From Streptomyces sp. Ag109_O5-1 (GTDB lineage Bacteria; Actinomycetota; Actinomycetes; Streptomycetales; Streptomycetaceae): DNA of 64,000 nucleotides. A program made the position numbers and the translations under genes. Under the pieces are notes generated by a model, which saw only the letters and a list, made by a program, of their open reading frames with translations, searched no databases and was not told where the DNA came from. This document shows positions 54,616 to 63,341 of the stretch, piece by piece. How positions within the stretch are numbered: the first letter of the stretch is position 1; every line of letters begins with the position of its first letter. Location of the stretch: assembly GCF_003814875.1 (NCBI RefSeq), contig NZ_RKQF01000001.1, forward strand, positions 5,208,001-5,272,000, written 5' to 3'.

Positions 54616-55899
54616 TCAGGCCTTCGGGGCCACCTTGCTGAGCCCGTTGATGATGCGGTCCATCGCGTCGCCGCCGGTCGGGTCCGTGAGGTTCGCCAGG
54701 AGCTTCAGGGTGAACTTCATCAGCAGCGGGTGGGTCAGGCCGCGCTGGGACGCGATCTGCATGACCTTCGGGTTGCCGATGAGCTTCACGAAGGCGCGGC
54801 CCAGCGTGTAGTAGCCGCCGTAGGTGTCCTTGAGGACGCGCGGGTAGCGCTGCAGGGCCAGTTCGCGCCCGCTGGGCGTGGCCCGCGCGTGCGCCTGGAC
54901 GATGACGTCGGCGGCGATCTGGCCGGACTCCATGGCGTAGGCGATGCCCTCGCCGTTGAAGGGGTTCACCAGTCCGCCGGCGTCGCCGACGAGCAGCAGG
55001 CCGCGCGTGTAGTGGGGCTGGCGGTTGAAGGCCATGGGGAGGGCGGCGCCGCGGATCGGGCCGGTCATGTTCTCGGGGGTGTAGCCCCAGTCCTCGGGCA
55101 TGGAGGCGCACCAGGCTTTGAGGACCTCGCGCCAGTCCAGTTCCTTGAAGGAGTCGGAGGTGTTCAGGACGCCGAGGCCCACGTTGGAGGTGCCGTCGCC
55201 CATGCCGAAGATCCAGCCGTAGCCGGGAAGGAGGCGGTCCTGGGGGCCGCGGCGGTCCCAGAGTTCCAGCCAGGACTCCAGGTAGTCGTCCTCGTGGCGG
55301 GGGGAGGTGAAGTAGGTCCGCACGGCCACGCCCATCGGGCGGTCCTCGCGGCGGTGCAGGCCCATCGCGAGGGAGAGCCGGGTGGAGTTGCCGTCGGCGG
55401 CCACGACGAGCGGCGCATGGAAGGTGACCTCGCGCTTCTCCTCGCCGAGCTTGGCGTGCACGCCGGTGATCCGGCCGGTGCGGTCGTCGATGATCGGGGC
55501 GCCGACGTTGCAGCGCTCGAACAGCCGGGCGCCGGCCTTCTGCGCCTGGCGGGCGAGCTGTTCGTCGAAGTCGTCGCGCTTGCGGACCAGGCCGTAGTCG
55601 GGGAAGGAGGCGAGATCCGGCCAGTCCAGCTGGAGGCGGGTGCCGCCGCCGATGATGCGCAGGCCCTTGTTGCGCAGCCAGCCGGCCTCCTCGGAGATGT
55701 CGATGCCCATGGCGACCAGCTGCTTCACCGCGCGCGGGGTGAGTCCGTCGCCGCACACCTTCTCGCGGGGGAACTCCGTCTTCTCCAGCAGCAGTACGTC
55801 TAGTCCGGACTTGGCGAGGTGGTACGCCGTCGTGGAGCCGGCTGGCCCCGCGCCGACGACGATGACATCGGCGGTGTTTTCGGAGAGGGGCTCGGTCAC
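54616..55899 (-). CDS. Geranylgeranyl-reductase-family flavoprotein (probable menaquinone reductase)
   Basis: 427 residues. FAD-binding GxGxxG motif VIVVGAGPAGSTTAYHLA at the N-terminus, the REKVCGDGLTPRAV signature of the family and LLLVGDAGGLVNPFNGEGIA for FAD ribityl binding. Close relatives are MenJ-type enzymes that saturate one isoprene of menaquinone; Streptomyces make partially saturated MK-9, which fits. GTG 55899 is chosen because GGGGAG lies 8 bases upstream; ATG 55950 is an alternative start. Neighbouring menG and mqnC support the menaquinone role. Confidence 0.9.
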   Translation of the reverse strand: MTEPLSENTADVIVVGAGPAGSTTAYHLAKSGLDVLLLEKTEFPREKVCGDGLTPRAVKQLVAMGIDISEEAGWLRNKGLRIIGGGTRLQLDWPDLASFPDYGLVRKRDDFDEQLARQAQKAGARLFERCNVGAPIIDDRTGRITGVHAKLGEEKREVTFHAPLVVAADGNSTRLSLAMGLHRREDRPMGVAVRTYFTSPRHEDDYLESWLELWDRRGPQDRLLPGYGWIFGMGDGTSNVGLGVLNTSDSFKELDWREVLKAWCASMPEDWGYTPENMTGPIRGAALPMAFNRQPHYTRGLLLVGDAGGLVNPFNGEGIAYAMESGQIAADVIVQAHARATPSGRELALQRYPRVLKDTYGGYYTLGRAFVKLIGNPKVMQIASQRGLTHPLLMKFTLKLLANLTDPTGGDAMDRIINGLSKVAPKA

Positions 55900-55998
55900 G
55901 GCGGGGGCTCCCCAAGGCTCGAAATCTGCGTGCCGACCGGCACTGGACATGGGCAGTCTATTCAGCGGTACTGATCACCCGGCTGAAGGGCTGCCCCT

Positions 55999-56526
55999 GT
56001 GAACCGAGCTCTCCCCGCGGTACGACTGCGTGTGCCCACGCACGAGGACGCGTTCGCCTGGCATCGGGCCTTCGACGACCCGGAGGTCATGGAGTTCCAC
56101 GGCGGCAGGTCCGCGGAGGTGTCCGTCTACGAGGAGCTCACCGCCCGCCAGCGCCGGCACGACGCGGAGCTCGGCTTCTGCCTGTGGACGATGGTCGACG
56201 ACGCCGGGCGGGTCATCGGCTTCACCGGCGCCCAGCCGTGGCCGCACGAGTGGGGGCCCAGGGGCGAGGTGGAGATCGGCTGGCGGATCGCACGGGAGTG
56301 CTGGGGCAAGGGGTATGCGACGGCGGCGGCGCTGATGACGCTGGAGCGGCTGCGGGCGGCGGGCGTGCCGAAGGTGGTGGCGATGGTGCGGCCGGGGAAC
56401 GAGCGGTCGGTCGCGGTCGCCCGGCGCCTCGGCATGGAGCAGGCGGAGACGTTCCCGCACCCGCGGTTCGCGGAGGACGCGCTCTGCTTCCGGCTCGACC
56501 TGCACGACGGCAGCACAGACCGGTAA
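55999..56526 (+). CDS. GNAT-family N-acetyltransferase
   Basis: 175 residues of a RimJ/RimL-type acetyltransferase. The acetyl-CoA-binding motif is visible in IGWRIARECWGKGYATAAAL, with VVAMVRPGNERSVAVARRLG as the later conserved helix. Substrate unknown. GTG start; divergent from the reductase gene across 99 bases. A cluster of GTAAC repeats begins at its stop codon. Confidence 0.88.
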   Translation: MNRALPAVRLRVPTHEDAFAWHRAFDDPEVMEFHGGRSAEVSVYEELTARQRRHDAELGFCLWTMVDDAGRVIGFTGAQPWPHEWGPRGEVEIGWRIARECWGKGYATAAALMTLERLRAAGVPKVVAMVRPGNERSVAVARRLGMEQAETFPHPRFAEDALCFRLDLHDGSTDR

Positions 56527-56573
56527 CGCAGACCGGCACCACAGATCGGTAACACAGAGTAACGATCTGTTAC
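56523..56573. promoter_or_regulatory. Cluster of four GTAAC/GTTAC boxes ahead of the PASTA gene
   Basis: GTAAC occurs at 56523, 56549 and 56559, and its complement GTTAC at 56569; the last three are spaced exactly 10 bases apart. CAGATCG and CGATCTG frame the central part (56542-56568). Direct GTAAC repeats with about 10-base phasing resemble MtrA sites as I recall them. Upstream of a cell-wall-type gene, so biologically plausible. Confidence 0.45.
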
Positions 56574-56645
56574 AGAAAGACACTTGGCGCTTCCGGTCGC
56601 CGTGCGTCGGGAGTTACCCTTCCAGTACCGCTGGGGGTGACATCT

Positions 56646-56993
56646 GTGCGTATAACACCCAAAACACCCGAAGTGCGCGTACCACGGCTGGTCGGACTGA
56701 TGGCCGTGGACGCGCGTGAGACCGCCCACGCGCGAGGGCTGTCCCTCGACGCGCCGGACCGGCCGGACTTCCATCTCGCGGTCGTCGACTACGTCGTACG
56801 CCAGTTCCCGCAGCCCGGTGCCGAGGTGCCCCGGGACTCGATGGTGTACGTGTGGTTCGACTTCGGCGAGGGCGAGGGAGGCGGGGGCGTGCGCGAGCCA
56901 CGCATCCCACGGCCGCCGAAGGGCGGGCTGCAACGGGAGCTGGACCGGCCCGGGGACCGGCCGGGGGACGCCTTCGAGGTGAGCAGCCTGTGA
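56646..56993 (+). CDS. Stand-alone PASTA-domain protein
   Basis: 115 residues. A single PASTA domain occupies about residues 8-75 (VPRLVGLMAVDARETAHARG, VVRQFPQPGAEVPRDSMVYV), followed by a Gly- and charge-rich tail (EGEGGGGVREPRIPRPPKGG). PASTA domains normally sit in the extracytoplasmic part of Ser/Thr kinases or penicillin-binding proteins and bind muropeptides; this one has no kinase, transpeptidase, signal peptide or membrane anchor. GTG 56646 is preferred over GTG 56637 because of the G-rich GGGGGT 8 bases upstream. Confidence 0.8.
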   Translation: MRITPKTPEVRVPRLVGLMAVDARETAHARGLSLDAPDRPDFHLAVVDYVVRQFPQPGAEVPRDSMVYVWFDFGEGEGGGGVREPRIPRPPKGGLQRELDRPGDRPGDAFEVSSL

Positions 56994-57008
56994 GTTCCCG
57001 GCCGGGGC

Positions 57009-57713
57009 TCAGGCCTCCTTGAAGCCCCGGTGCAGGGCGACGATCCCTCCGCTGAGGTTGCGCCAGGCCACCTTCGACCAGCCCGCCTCGCGCAGCCGTC
57101 CGGCCAGCGCGGGCTGGTCGGGCCAGGCGCGGATGGACTCGGCGAGATAGACGTAGGCGTCCGGGTTGGAGGAGACCGCACGGGCCACCGGCGGCAGCGC
57201 GCGCATCAGGTACTCGGTGTAGACGGTCCGGAAGGGCGCCCAGGTCGGGTGCGAGAACTCGCAGATCACCACCCGGCCGCCGGGCCGCGTCACCCGGTAC
57301 ATCTCGCGCAGGGCCGCGTCGGTGTCCTGGACGTTGCGCAGTCCGAAGGAGATCGTCACGGCGTCGAAGGTGTCGTCCTTGAACGGCAGCTTCGTCGCGT
57401 CCCCGGCGGTGAAGGGCATCCATGCGGTGCGCCGCTTGCCGACCTGGAGCATTCCGAGGGAGAAGTCGCAGGGCACGACGAAGGCGCCGGCCCGGGCGAA
57501 CGGCTGGGAGGAGGTGCCCGTGCCGGCCGCCAGGTCCAGGATCTTCTGCGCGGGACGTGCGTCGACCGCCTTGGCGACCTCCTTCCGCCAGTGCCGGTCC
57601 TGGCCGAGCGACAGCACGTCGTTGGTCAGGTCGTACCGTTCCGCCACGTCGTCGAACATCGAGGCGACTTCGTGCGGCTGCTTGTTCAGGGAGGCGCGGG
57701 TCACGCCCGCCAT
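57009..57713 (-). CDS. menG: Demethylmenaquinone methyltransferase
   Basis: 234 residues of the UbiE/MenG family. It performs the last step of menaquinone synthesis, SAM-dependent C-methylation. Features: FDDVAERYDLTNDVLSLGQD (family signature), SAM motif ILDLAAGTGTSSQPFARAG, GDATKLPFKDDTFDAVTISF and GLRNVQDTDAALREMYRVTR. The ATG lies 15 bases after the acyltransferase stop, so menG may be co-transcribed with the exopolysaccharide genes upstream. Convergent with the PASTA gene, 15 bases apart. Confidence 0.95.
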   Translation of the reverse strand: MAGVTRASLNKQPHEVASMFDDVAERYDLTNDVLSLGQDRHWRKEVAKAVDARPAQKILDLAAGTGTSSQPFARAGAFVVPCDFSLGMLQVGKRRTAWMPFTAGDATKLPFKDDTFDAVTISFGLRNVQDTDAALREMYRVTRPGGRVVICEFSHPTWAPFRTVYTEYLMRALPPVARAVSSNPDAYVYLAESIRAWPDQPALAGRLREAGWSKVAWRNLSGGIVALHRGFKEA

Positions 57714-57728
57714 TCTTGCAGCACGCCC

Positions 57729-59072
57729 TTACGGAAGAAGCTTGGGCTTCTTCTTCGCGGCCACGTCCTCCACCCAGCCGCACAGCACGACGAAGACCGC
57801 GATCAGGATCCAGCCGACGCCGAACATGAACCACTGGCTGTCGAGCGGGAGCCACTTCTCGAACGCGGGCACGTTCCACATCTGGTCGATCAGCGGGACC
57901 GCGAGGATCAGCGCGATCTCGTGCCAGAGGTAGATCGTCACCGCGCGCGCGTTGAAGATCGTGACCGCCCGGTCCAGCTTCTTGAACCGGGCCAGCCAGG
58001 CAAAGTCGATCTTGAAGTACGCCTTCGCCCACATCAGCAGCATCACGAACCCGGCCGACCAGAAGGCCTGGGCCAGGGGGTTCTCGTCCAGGTCGTACGT
58101 CCCGAAGTCGGCCTGGTGCGAGAAGGCGTACCAGCCGCCGTAGCCGAGCGCGGCGAGCGAGCCCACGACCACCAGGGCCGGCTTCATCCGCTGGAGCACG
58201 CCGTCGCGGTGCGCGAAGCCGAGGATCCAGCAGAAGAGGTACGTCGACAGGTCCCACAGGGCGCTGCCGAAGCGGTTGTCCGGACCCGACCAGACGAAGT
58301 TCAGGACCAGGATCGGGGCCAACGACGCCAGCAGCACCGGGACCGGGGCCTTGCGGAAGACCCACAGCAGGGCCGGGGACAGCAGGACGAACCACAGGTA
58401 CGTCCTGAGGTACCAGAGGATCTCCCAGGCCTGCTCGCCCCACGCGTTGCCCGGCGGGTCGCCGAGCGGCACGACCCAGTAGACGATCTGCCAGCCGGGC
58501 AGCCAGTCGTGGATCAGCATCGCCATGACGACGAAGAAACCCCAGAACCAGAACGGGGGCAGCAGACGGCGCAGGCGGCTCTTCACGACCTTGAGCGCGG
58601 GGCGCTCCAGGGACTTCGCCATGAGCGTGCCGGCGAGGCCGAACATGATGCCCATGGAAGGGAACACCATCCCGCACCAGGCCCAGCCGAAGGTGTGGTA
58701 GGTGACGACCCGGATGAGGGCGACGGCACGGAGGGTGTCGAAGTACCGGTCGCGTCCGGCGGACCTGGGCTTGGGCTCGGACGGAGGCTCGGACTCGGAC
58801 TCGGACTCGGACCGCGGGTCGGGGGCGGGCCTCGGCTCCTCGACGACGGCCACGGGCTCCCGCACGGGCTCCGGCTCCGGCTCCACCGGCGGGAGCGGGG
58901 CGGTCTGCTCGGGCGCCGGGGTGTAGCCGTAGTCGACGTACTGCTGCTGTTGCGGGTACTGCTGCTGTTGCGGATACGGATGCTGCGTGTACTGCTGCTG
59001 GCCGCCGTACGGGTTCTGGTCGTAGCCGTAGCCGTAGCCGTGCTGGTACGGGTTCTGCTGGTCCCAGGTCAT
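57729..59072 (-). CDS. Membrane acyltransferase (acyltransferase-3 family)
   Basis: 447 residues. The N-terminal ~110 residues are cytoplasmic low-complexity: a Gly/Tyr/Gln-rich part (HGYGYGYDQNPYGGQQQ), repeated PQQQQY units and an EPEPEP/SESESESE part coded by a TCGGAC hexamer repeat (58789-58812). The rest is a ten-helix acyltransferase-3 domain opening with YFDTLRAVALIRVVTYHTFG, whose His is the expected catalytic residue. Such enzymes acetylate or succinylate extracellular sugars (IcaC/OafA type). The ATG overlaps the stop of the NodB-GT2 gene (TGATG), so the pair is coupled. Confidence 0.85.
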   Translation of the reverse strand: MTWDQQNPYQHGYGYGYDQNPYGGQQQYTQHPYPQQQQYPQQQQYVDYGYTPAPEQTAPLPPVEPEPEPVREPVAVVEEPRPAPDPRSESESESEPPSEPKPRSAGRDRYFDTLRAVALIRVVTYHTFGWAWCGMVFPSMGIMFGLAGTLMAKSLERPALKVVKSRLRRLLPPFWFWGFFVVMAMLIHDWLPGWQIVYWVVPLGDPPGNAWGEQAWEILWYLRTYLWFVLLSPALLWVFRKAPVPVLLASLAPILVLNFVWSGPDNRFGSALWDLSTYLFCWILGFAHRDGVLQRMKPALVVVGSLAALGYGGWYAFSHQADFGTYDLDENPLAQAFWSAGFVMLLMWAKAYFKIDFAWLARFKKLDRAVTIFNARAVTIYLWHEIALILAVPLIDQMWNVPAFEKWLPLDSQWFMFGVGWILIAVFVVLCGWVEDVAAKKKPKLLP

Positions 59073-61510
59073 CAGCCGCTCACCCCCGCCGGGGTGCCGA
59101 CCTCGCCCGTGCGCTTGAGCTTCTGCCAGCGCAGGCGGCCGCCGGTGAGGGCGGTGATGCAGGAGTGGATGAGCACGAGGTACATCATCTGCCGGTAGGC
59201 CAGTTGCTGGAGCGGCATCATCAGCAGGTAGCGGTACTGCTCCTTGTCCAGCCGGAACGCATAGGCCGCGCAGGCGAGTTGGATGCCGAGCACGGCGAGC
59301 CAGGCCAGCAGGGCCGCCTCGAAGTCGACGAAGATCATGGAGTAGACCGTGAAGACGTCGATGAGGGGGGCGAAGACCGGGGTGACGATCTGGAAGAGGA
59401 CCACCAGAGGCATGCCCACTCGGCCGAAGCGGCCCGAAGGGCCCTTGTCCGTAAGGGACTTGCGGTGCTTCCAGAGGGCCTGCATGGTGCCGTACGACCA
59501 GCGGTAGCGCTGGGACCACAGCTGCTTGAGCGAACCGGGCGCCTCCGTCCAGGCCTTGGCGTGCTCCTGGTAGACGACCCGCCAGCCCGCGCGGTGCATG
59601 GCGATGGTGATGTCGGTGTCCTCGGCAAGGGTGTCCTCGCTCATCCCGCCGACCTGGAGCACCGCGTCGCGGCGGAACGCTCCGATCGCGCCGGGGATGG
59701 TCGGCATGCAGCGCAGCAGGTCGTACATGCGGCGGTCCAGGTTGAAGCCCATCACGTACTCGATGTGCTGCCAGGCGCCGATGACCGTGTTGCGGTTGCC
59801 GACCTTCGCGTTGCCGGCGACCGCGCCGACCTCGGGGTCGGCGAAGGGCTGCACCAGCTGGTACACCGCGTCCGGCTCGAAGACGGTGTCGCCGTCCATC
59901 ATGATGACGATGTCGTAACTGGCGTTGCGCACACCGTTGTTGAGGGCGGCCGGCTTTCCCGCGTTCTCCTGGCGGACGACCCGGACGTTGGACATGCCCA
60001 GCTTGTCCGCGGCGGCACGGGCGATCTCCGAGGTGCCGTCGGTCGACCCGTCGTCGACGACGATGATCTCGATCGGGTGGGTGCTCTGCGCCAGCGACTC
60101 CAGGGTGTTGGCGATGCACTCCTTCTCGTTGTACGCCGGGACGATCACGCTCACCGGCCGGGTGACCTCCGGCCCCCAGCTGAACCGGCGTTTGTTGCGC
60201 TGTCTGTAGTGGCGGCGGGCGATGAGCAGCATCATCCCGAAGCGGCTCATGACGGCGATGCCGACGACCAGCAGCAGGCAGGAGAGGATCGGTAGGGCCC
60301 ATTCGGCGATCGCGACCGCCACGATGAGGGCCTTGCCCTCGTAGAGGGTCATGCCGGTGGCCGTGCGGTGGGCCGCCTGGAGACGCCGGACGGCGGTGAC
60401 GGAGCCCTTCCCACCGCTGTTCGGGGCGGTGCCGCTCTCGCCGTTCGGAGCGTTCTCGCCGTTCGGGGCGGTGCCGCCGGGCTGGGAACCAGTGCCGGTA
60501 CCGGCGGTGCTGCCACCGGCGGCACCGGTGAGCGTGCCGGCCTCCGTGACCCCGGTACCGGTCGTGCCGGTCGTAGCGCTCGAAGCGCTCGTGCCGTTGC
60601 TCGCGGCCGCGGCCTCCCTGTTCGCCGCGTTCCGCTTCTCGACGACGCCGCTGATCGTGGTGAAGGTGTAGCCCTTCGCCTTCATCTTCTCGATGTACTG
60701 CGGCAGCGCCTTGATCGTCTGCGAGCGCTCGCCACCGGCGTCGTGGAAGAGCACCGAGGCGCCCTTGTTCTTCTTCGGCGTGGCCCACTTGATGATCTTC
60801 GAGACACCCGGCTTCTTCCAGTCGTCGCTGTCGGTGTCCACGAAGACGCTGGTGTAGCCCTCCTTGCCGAGCTTCTCGTAGACCGGCCAGCTGTAGTTGT
60901 CGATGGCGTCCGTCTCGGAGGAGTACGGCGCGCGGAAGAGGGTCGTCGTGATCCCGGCCGCGCCGGCGAGCGCGAGCTGGGTCTGCTGCATCTCGCGGTT
61001 GATCCGGGCGTCGCTCTGGTACGACAGGTCGACGTGCGTGAAGGTGTGGATGCCGACCTCGTTGCCCTGCTCGACCATCGACTTCACGATGCTCGGGTAG
61101 CGCGACACCATCGAGCCGACCAGGAAGAACGTGCCGGGCACGTCGTACTGGTCGAGGATCTTGAGGACCTGTGGGGTCCAGGTCGGGTTCGGGCCGTCGT
61201 CGAAGGTGAGCGCGATGGTCTTGGAGGGGACGGAGACGGTGGTCGCCTGGCCGCCCCGGAAGGTCAGGATCGGCCCGCCGTCGAGGATCTTGTCGGGGAC
61301 CTTGCTGGCGCTGGCGCCGGTGCGGACCCGGTTGTCGCCGCCGACCTCTGCGCGCAGATAGCCGTCGAGCAGCATCACGCAGGTCAGCGCCAGCAGGAAC
61401 AGCAGGGCGAGGATGACACGTGGTTTCTGCAGCGCCGCGGCCCGGCCCGCCGCCCGCTCGATGCGGGAGGGGGCGCGCCTGCGGCCGCGCGAGGACGTCG
61501 GTGTAGTCAT
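59072..61510 (-). CDS. Bifunctional polysaccharide deacetylase (NodB) - GT2 glycosyltransferase
   Basis: 812 residues. One membrane segment (VILALLFLLALTCVMLLDGY) is followed by an extracellular NodB domain with TIALTFDDGPNPTWTP, metal ligands in IHTFTHVDLSY and FRAPYSS. A Gly/Thr/Asn-rich linker and a second membrane segment lead to a cytoplasmic processive GT2 domain: VIVPAYNEKECIANTLESLA, VDDGSTDGTSE, MMDGDTVFEPDAV, EDTDITIAMHR and the QRYRW motif, then more membrane helices. The combination synthesises, exports and partly deacetylates a beta-linked GlcNAc-type polymer (PNAG-like), as in Streptomyces MatB. Operon with the small protein upstream and the acyltransferase downstream. Confidence 0.92.
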   Translation of the reverse strand: MTTPTSSRGRRRAPSRIERAAGRAAALQKPRVILALLFLLALTCVMLLDGYLRAEVGGDNRVRTGASASKVPDKILDGGPILTFRGGQATTVSVPSKTIALTFDDGPNPTWTPQVLKILDQYDVPGTFFLVGSMVSRYPSIVKSMVEQGNEVGIHTFTHVDLSYQSDARINREMQQTQLALAGAAGITTTLFRAPYSSETDAIDNYSWPVYEKLGKEGYTSVFVDTDSDDWKKPGVSKIIKWATPKKNKGASVLFHDAGGERSQTIKALPQYIEKMKAKGYTFTTISGVVEKRNAANREAAAASNGTSASSATTGTTGTGVTEAGTLTGAAGGSTAGTGTGSQPGGTAPNGENAPNGESGTAPNSGGKGSVTAVRRLQAAHRTATGMTLYEGKALIVAVAIAEWALPILSCLLLVVGIAVMSRFGMMLLIARRHYRQRNKRRFSWGPEVTRPVSVIVPAYNEKECIANTLESLAQSTHPIEIIVVDDGSTDGTSEIARAAADKLGMSNVRVVRQENAGKPAALNNGVRNASYDIVIMMDGDTVFEPDAVYQLVQPFADPEVGAVAGNAKVGNRNTVIGAWQHIEYVMGFNLDRRMYDLLRCMPTIPGAIGAFRRDAVLQVGGMSEDTLAEDTDITIAMHRAGWRVVYQEHAKAWTEAPGSLKQLWSQRYRWSYGTMQALWKHRKSLTDKGPSGRFGRVGMPLVVLFQIVTPVFAPLIDVFTVYSMIFVDFEAALLAWLAVLGIQLACAAYAFRLDKEQYRYLLMMPLQQLAYRQMMYLVLIHSCITALTGGRLRWQKLKRTGEVGTPAGVSG

Positions 61511-61532
61511 GGGGAGAGGCCTGCGTTTCCGG

Positions 61533-61910
61533 TCAGTTGGCGGTGGCGGATGCGAAGGCGGACGGGGTGGCGGTGGCCGAGGGCAGTGCCGACGGGCGCC
61601 CGCTGGGCCCGCCGATCTGCCGGCCGATGCCGCCCTGCGGGCGTTCGCCGCCGGGGGCGCTGCCCCCGCGTGCGAAGTCGGGGATCAACGAGGACGGGGT
61701 GAGCGAGGTGCCCCAGCCCATGAAGGCGGCGCCGAGCACTCCCGCGTAGGCGAGGCAGACGACGCCGAGAAGGACGCCGACGCGGCGCAGCACCTTGGAC
61801 CGGCGTCCGGAGGAGTCGACGAAGACGGGCCCCTCGGCAGACCCGTTGCCTTGTTTGCGGCGGCGACCGCGCACGGTGGCGTGGCTTTCGATGGCAGGCT
61901 CGGATTGCAT
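61533..61910 (-). CDS. Small single-pass membrane protein of the exopolysaccharide operon
   Basis: 125 residues. A basic cytoplasmic N-terminus (RGRRRKQGNGS, RRSKVLRRVG), one membrane helix (VLLGVVCLAYAGVLGAAFMG) and a Gly/Pro/Ser-rich extracellular tail ending in SATATPSAFASATAN. The gene starts the operon, 22 bases ahead of the NodB-GT2 gene. Probably an accessory or anchoring subunit of the synthase; I recognise no family. Confidence 0.75.
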   Translation of the reverse strand: MQSEPAIESHATVRGRRRKQGNGSAEGPVFVDSSGRRSKVLRRVGVLLGVVCLAYAGVLGAAFMGWGTSLTPSSLIPDFARGGSAPGGERPQGGIGRQIGGPSGRPSALPSATATPSAFASATAN

Positions 61911-62215
61911 TGCACAGACATTAGGGAGTCTTTATGTGACCGCCTTCGGAGTTCATGTGAGGCCCCCGTGAGAAACGCCTTAACCTGTCTTTTCCCTGAG
62001 AGATTCTGTGAACACCTGCGGCGGTCATCGAGGGCGGTAATCTACCTGAATACCCCTTTCATGATGCCCGATTGGTCCGATTCGCAGCCTTCCTTCCATG
62101 AGTTTTCTATGTATCTGCTGGACCTTTGAACACCACGTCCGTGTGAGACGTTTTCCTTTCGAATCAGGCTTTGTTTCGAGGCTGAGACACAAATCACGAG
62201 AGCGGGTGCATCTTA
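61911..62215. other. AT-rich divergent promoter region of the exopolysaccharide operon and the GH18-like gene
   Basis: About 305 bases, clearly more AT-rich than the surroundings, with runs such as CTTTATGTGACC, CTACCTGAATACCCCTTTC and GTTTTCCTTTCG. No open frame of note. Repeated TATGTGA/CATGTGA words near 61930-61965 may be regulatory. It must contain promoters for both diverging units. Confidence 0.6.
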
Positions 62216-63253
62216 ATGCGGGGTTTCCTGAGGCCGACCGCTGGGCTTAGCTGCCTGTTTGCCATGGCAGTGACGGGGTGTTCCTCGGGCTCCGACGGCA
62301 CGTCGGACGCGGCGCCCGCGCCGCCCGGGCGGGCCTCGTCCTCCCCCAGTGCGGCCGACGGATCGAACGGGTCGAACACGTCGTACGCGCCGTACGTCAG
62401 CGCGACGGAGGCCGCCGGCACAGACGACTCCGGCTCGCCGTCGACGTACAACCTGGCCTTCGTGATCGCGAGTGGCAGCAGCTGCACGCCGAAGTGGAAC
62501 GGGACGGCCGCGATCGGGAGTTCGGCGGTGAAGTCGCGGCTCTCCAAGCTGAAGGCGGACGGTGCGACGGTCCGGGTGTCCTTCGGCGGGGCCTCCGGGA
62601 AGGAGCTGGCGACGACGTGCTCCAGCGCGTCGAAGCTGGCCGCCGCCTACGGTGCCGCGCTGGACGCCGCGGGCTCCACACAGGCCGACTTCGACATCGA
62701 GGGCGACACGCTGACCGACTCCGACTCGGTCGCCCTGCGGTCACAGGCGATCGCACAGCTCCAGAAGGAACGGTCCGGCCTGGAAGTCTCCTTCACGCTG
62801 CCCGTGATGCCGTCGGGGCTGGACTCCGACAGCCTCGCGCTGCTGGAGTCCGCGAACAAGTACGACGTGCAGGTCTCGACGGTCAACATCATGACCATGA
62901 ACTACGGCGAGTCGTACGACGGGGACATGGGCGACTACGCGGTCACCGCGGCGAAGGCCACGCAGAAGCAGCTGAAGAAGGTGTTCGGGCTGTCGGACGC
63001 GGACGCGTGGGGCGGGATGGCACTGACCTCGATGATCGGGGTGAACGACGTCGACGGGGAGACGTTCTCGCTGTCGGACGCGGCCGATGTGCGTGCGTTC
63101 GCCGAGGAGAAGGACATCGCGTGGGTTTCGATGTGGTCGACGTTCCGGGATGTGCAGTGTGCGAGCGGGAGTTCGGGGACGGATGACGCCGCGACCGACT
63201 GCAGTGGGGTGAGTCAGAGTTCGGGGGCGTTCGGAAAGGCGTTCGCGGGGTGA
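62216..63253 (+). CDS. GH18-like (chitinase-family) lipoprotein
   Basis: 345 residues. A lipoprotein signal peptide with lipobox AVTGC (Cys at about residue 22) is followed by a Ser/Gly/Ala linker and a TIM-barrel GH18-type domain. The catalytic DXDXE motif appears as QADFDIEGD near residue 160, with VRVSFGGASGKELA upstream and VNIMTMNYGESYDGDMGDYA (the MxY region) downstream. It should hydrolyse a GlcNAc-containing polymer at the cell surface. It diverges from the NodB-GT2 operon, suggesting it remodels that polymer. Confidence 0.85.
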   Translation: MRGFLRPTAGLSCLFAMAVTGCSSGSDGTSDAAPAPPGRASSSPSAADGSNGSNTSYAPYVSATEAAGTDDSGSPSTYNLAFVIASGSSCTPKWNGTAAIGSSAVKSRLSKLKADGATVRVSFGGASGKELATTCSSASKLAAAYGAALDAAGSTQADFDIEGDTLTDSDSVALRSQAIAQLQKERSGLEVSFTLPVMPSGLDSDSLALLESANKYDVQVSTVNIMTMNYGESYDGDMGDYAVTAAKATQKQLKKVFGLSDADAWGGMALTSMIGVNDVDGETFSLSDAADVRAFAEEKDIAWVSMWSTFRDVQCASGSSGTDDAATDCSGVSQSSGAFGKAFAG

Positions 63254-63276
63254 GTGCCCAACCGCGGGCCGTATGT

Positions 63277-63340
63277 GGCTGGTCGCGCCCACGCGGCGGA
63301 GCCGCACATCGATACAGCCCCACGCCCCCGAGGGGCGCTC
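63277..63340. repeat. Streptomyces dispersed intergenic repeat (REP-like), also a terminator candidate
   Basis: The sequence TGGTCGCGCCCACGCGGCGG followed by AGCCGCACATCGATACAGCC and CCACGCCCCCGAGGGGCGC is a repeat I recall from many Streptomyces intergenic regions. It lies between two convergent genes and contains CGGC-GGAG-CCG and GCCCC-CGA-GGGGC hairpins that could terminate both. Confidence 0.65.
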
Positions 63341-63341
63341 A

